Part shown: positions 22,679 to 23,497 of the stretch, in pieces | How the letters are laid out: every line of letters begins with the position of its first letter | Position numbering within the stretch: position 1 is the stretch's first letter | DNA from: an uncultured Clostridia bacterium | GTDB lineage: Bacteria > Bacillota > Clostridia > Lachnospirales > CAG-274 | Reading direction: 5' to 3' | DNA length: 23,497 nt | NCBI GenBank assembly: GCA_947629215.1 | Contig: CANRCU010000006.1 | Span: 1-23,497 of the forward strand | Made by a program: the position numbers and the translations under genes | Notes under the pieces: model-generated | Databases searched by the model: none | What the model was told of the DNA's origin: nothing | The model's input: only the letters and a program-made list of their open reading frames with translations

Positions 22679-23182
22679 TCAATCAGCCGATAAAACAGCC
22701 GTTACAAGCACTATCACGCCTATTATTATCCTATATATGCCAAAAGCCTTAAAGTCGTTTTTCTTGATATAATCTATAAGAAATTTTATGGCAAGTACGG
22801 ATACCGCGAAGGAAACTATCATACCCACGCCAAGCACGCATATTTCCATACCGTTGAAGACGCCGCCTTTTACAAAATATTTCAATATTTTAAGTACGCT
22901 TGCGCCAAACATAACGGGTATGGCAAGGAAAAACGTAAATTCGGTCGCGGCAAATCTTGAGCAGCCTGTAAGTATACCGCCTATAATGGTGCTGCCGCTG
23001 CGTGAAGTTCCGGGTATAAGTGCAAGCACTTGAAAAAGACCTATGCCAAAAGCTGTTTTATATGTAATGTCTTCGGGTAATTCGGCATTTATTTTGCGTT
23101 TGTCTTTTTTGTTTTCTATAAAAATGAACCATATGCCGTAGACGATAAGCGCCGCAGCCACCACTATAGGGTTGAAGAAAAG
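22679..23182 (-). pseudogene. uppP: 5'-truncated undecaprenyl-diphosphatase
   Basis: The C-terminal two thirds of UppP/BacA, the membrane enzyme that recycles undecaprenyl pyrophosphate for cell-wall synthesis. Visible are FNPIVVAAALIVYGIW, the second active-site motif ALIPGTSRSGSTIIGG, FTFFLAIPVMFGAS, and the last helices. About 165 residues remain of the usual 260-275. The N-terminal part with the E-x-x-x-E-L/P-I-S-S-T-G-H motif is missing. Homology fades at about 23180, where the sequence changes character and an in-frame stop (23192-23194) follows. A GTG at 23164 could start translation, but the product would lack half the active site. Probably inactive unless the join is an assembly error. 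Confidence 0.8.
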
Positions 23183-23497
23183 GATTACAGATCAAAAACT
23201 TTAGAGGAAAGATTTAACTATATCATTAAAGAATATATGCAAAATATACCAACTGAAATAAAAATAGATATAGATAATCATTCACAAAGGATTTCTCTCT
23301 ACAATTACCTACTCCGCTTCACTTTTTGGCGGCCAAGAGATATTATTAAAAATTTTACAATTATCATGATGCTATCTAAAAATGATGAACCCATGTCCGC
23401 GGAGATAACTCAAAGTATAATAAAAAAATATATTAATAAGAGTGCGAGCAATATAATAGAAGAAGAATTTATTGGTGAATATAAGAACACATATTTA
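23183..23497 (+). CDS. Partial ORF, possible C-terminal part of a P-loop ATPase (Sll1717-like)
   Basis: An open frame of 105 codons runs to the window edge with no stop: DYRSKTLEERFNYIIKEYMQ, then NHSQRISLYNYLLRFTFWRP, then RDIIKNFTIIMMLSKNDEPM, then SAEITQSIIKKYI...EEEFIGEYKNTYL. No start codon and ribosome binding site precede it; the frame continues antisense into uppP, so the 5' end is lost at the join near 23183. The RFTFWRPRDIIKNF segment reminds me of the tail of Sll1717-type P-loop ATPases, but no Walker motifs are in view. It is more AT-rich than the uppP side. Partial at both ends; the family is a guess. Confidence 0.4.

Noticed and set aside
1..23497. tRNA, rRNA, riboswitch, insertion sequence or CRISPR array
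   Set aside because: I looked for cloverleaf-like pairs with GTTCRA, known riboswitch cores, transposase motifs with terminal repeats, and regular direct repeats, and found none I could support by eye.

Overview
The window looks like a replication-origin region from an AT-rich, low-GC Gram-positive bacterium of the class Clostridia, probably a plant-fibre degrader of the gut or rumen. The evidence is the gene content (DnaA, DnaN, S4-domain protein, RecF, ParA/ParB, DUF4446, a class I fumarase alpha chain), strong GGAGG-type ribosome binding sites, frequent ATA isoleucine codons, and a pectin-acetylesterase-like and cellulase-like gene pair. I cannot name the genus from sequence alone.

Layout. 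(1) Positions 1-900, minus strand: a small frameshifted ORF remnant and an SRPBCC-family gene with its own promoter. (2) 938-5477, minus strand: a probable operon parA-parB-DUF4446-serS-rtcB-like. Two perfect parS sites bracket parAB, one inside the parA promoter and one just after parB. (3) 5736-10522, plus strand: a four-gene ABC-2-type export cassette. It holds an ATPase, a 622-residue basic-tailed single-pass membrane protein of unknown function and, after an intrinsic terminator, two permeases. (4) 10660-11502, minus strand: a fumarate hydratase alpha subunit without its beta subunit next to it. (5) 11595-16809, plus strand: oriC together with dnaA, dnaN, an S4-domain gene, recF and a family 2 glycosyltransferase. 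DnaA boxes lie on both sides of dnaA. The dnaA-dnaN gap carries a GC-rich patch, a DnaA-trio-like TAC/TAT tract and an AT-rich unwinding region, much as in Bacillus subtilis. (6) 16852-19574, plus strand: a promoter, an SGNH esterase without a signal peptide, and a membrane-anchored CBM-like + GH5 glucanase overlapping it by 4 bp. (7) 19575-22569, plus strand: a hairpin repeat, a terminator, a secreted beta-helix/Ig-like surface protein split by a +1 frameshift, and a 47-residue peptide gene. (8) 22608-23497: a strong hairpin, an uppP gene missing its 5' third, and an abrupt join to an open frame (plus strand) that runs off the window and also lacks its start.

How it fits together: the centre is the initiation and origin-segregation machinery (DnaA/oriC/DnaN and ParABS). 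The usual neighbours rpmH-rnpA on one side of dnaA and gyrB after recF are absent, replaced by fumarase, the exporter and a glycosyltransferase. The right third is an accessory, surface and carbohydrate region with signs of gene decay and rearrangement.

Points most worth checking: an RtcB-like protein lacking the segment with the catalytic histidine; the exporter cassette with its unknown large membrane protein; the parS-promoter overlap; a two-copy triple-hairpin repeat; the frameshifted surface protein with the adjacent 47-residue peptide; and the truncated uppP/ATPase-like junction. All calls were made by reading the sequence; no database search was run.
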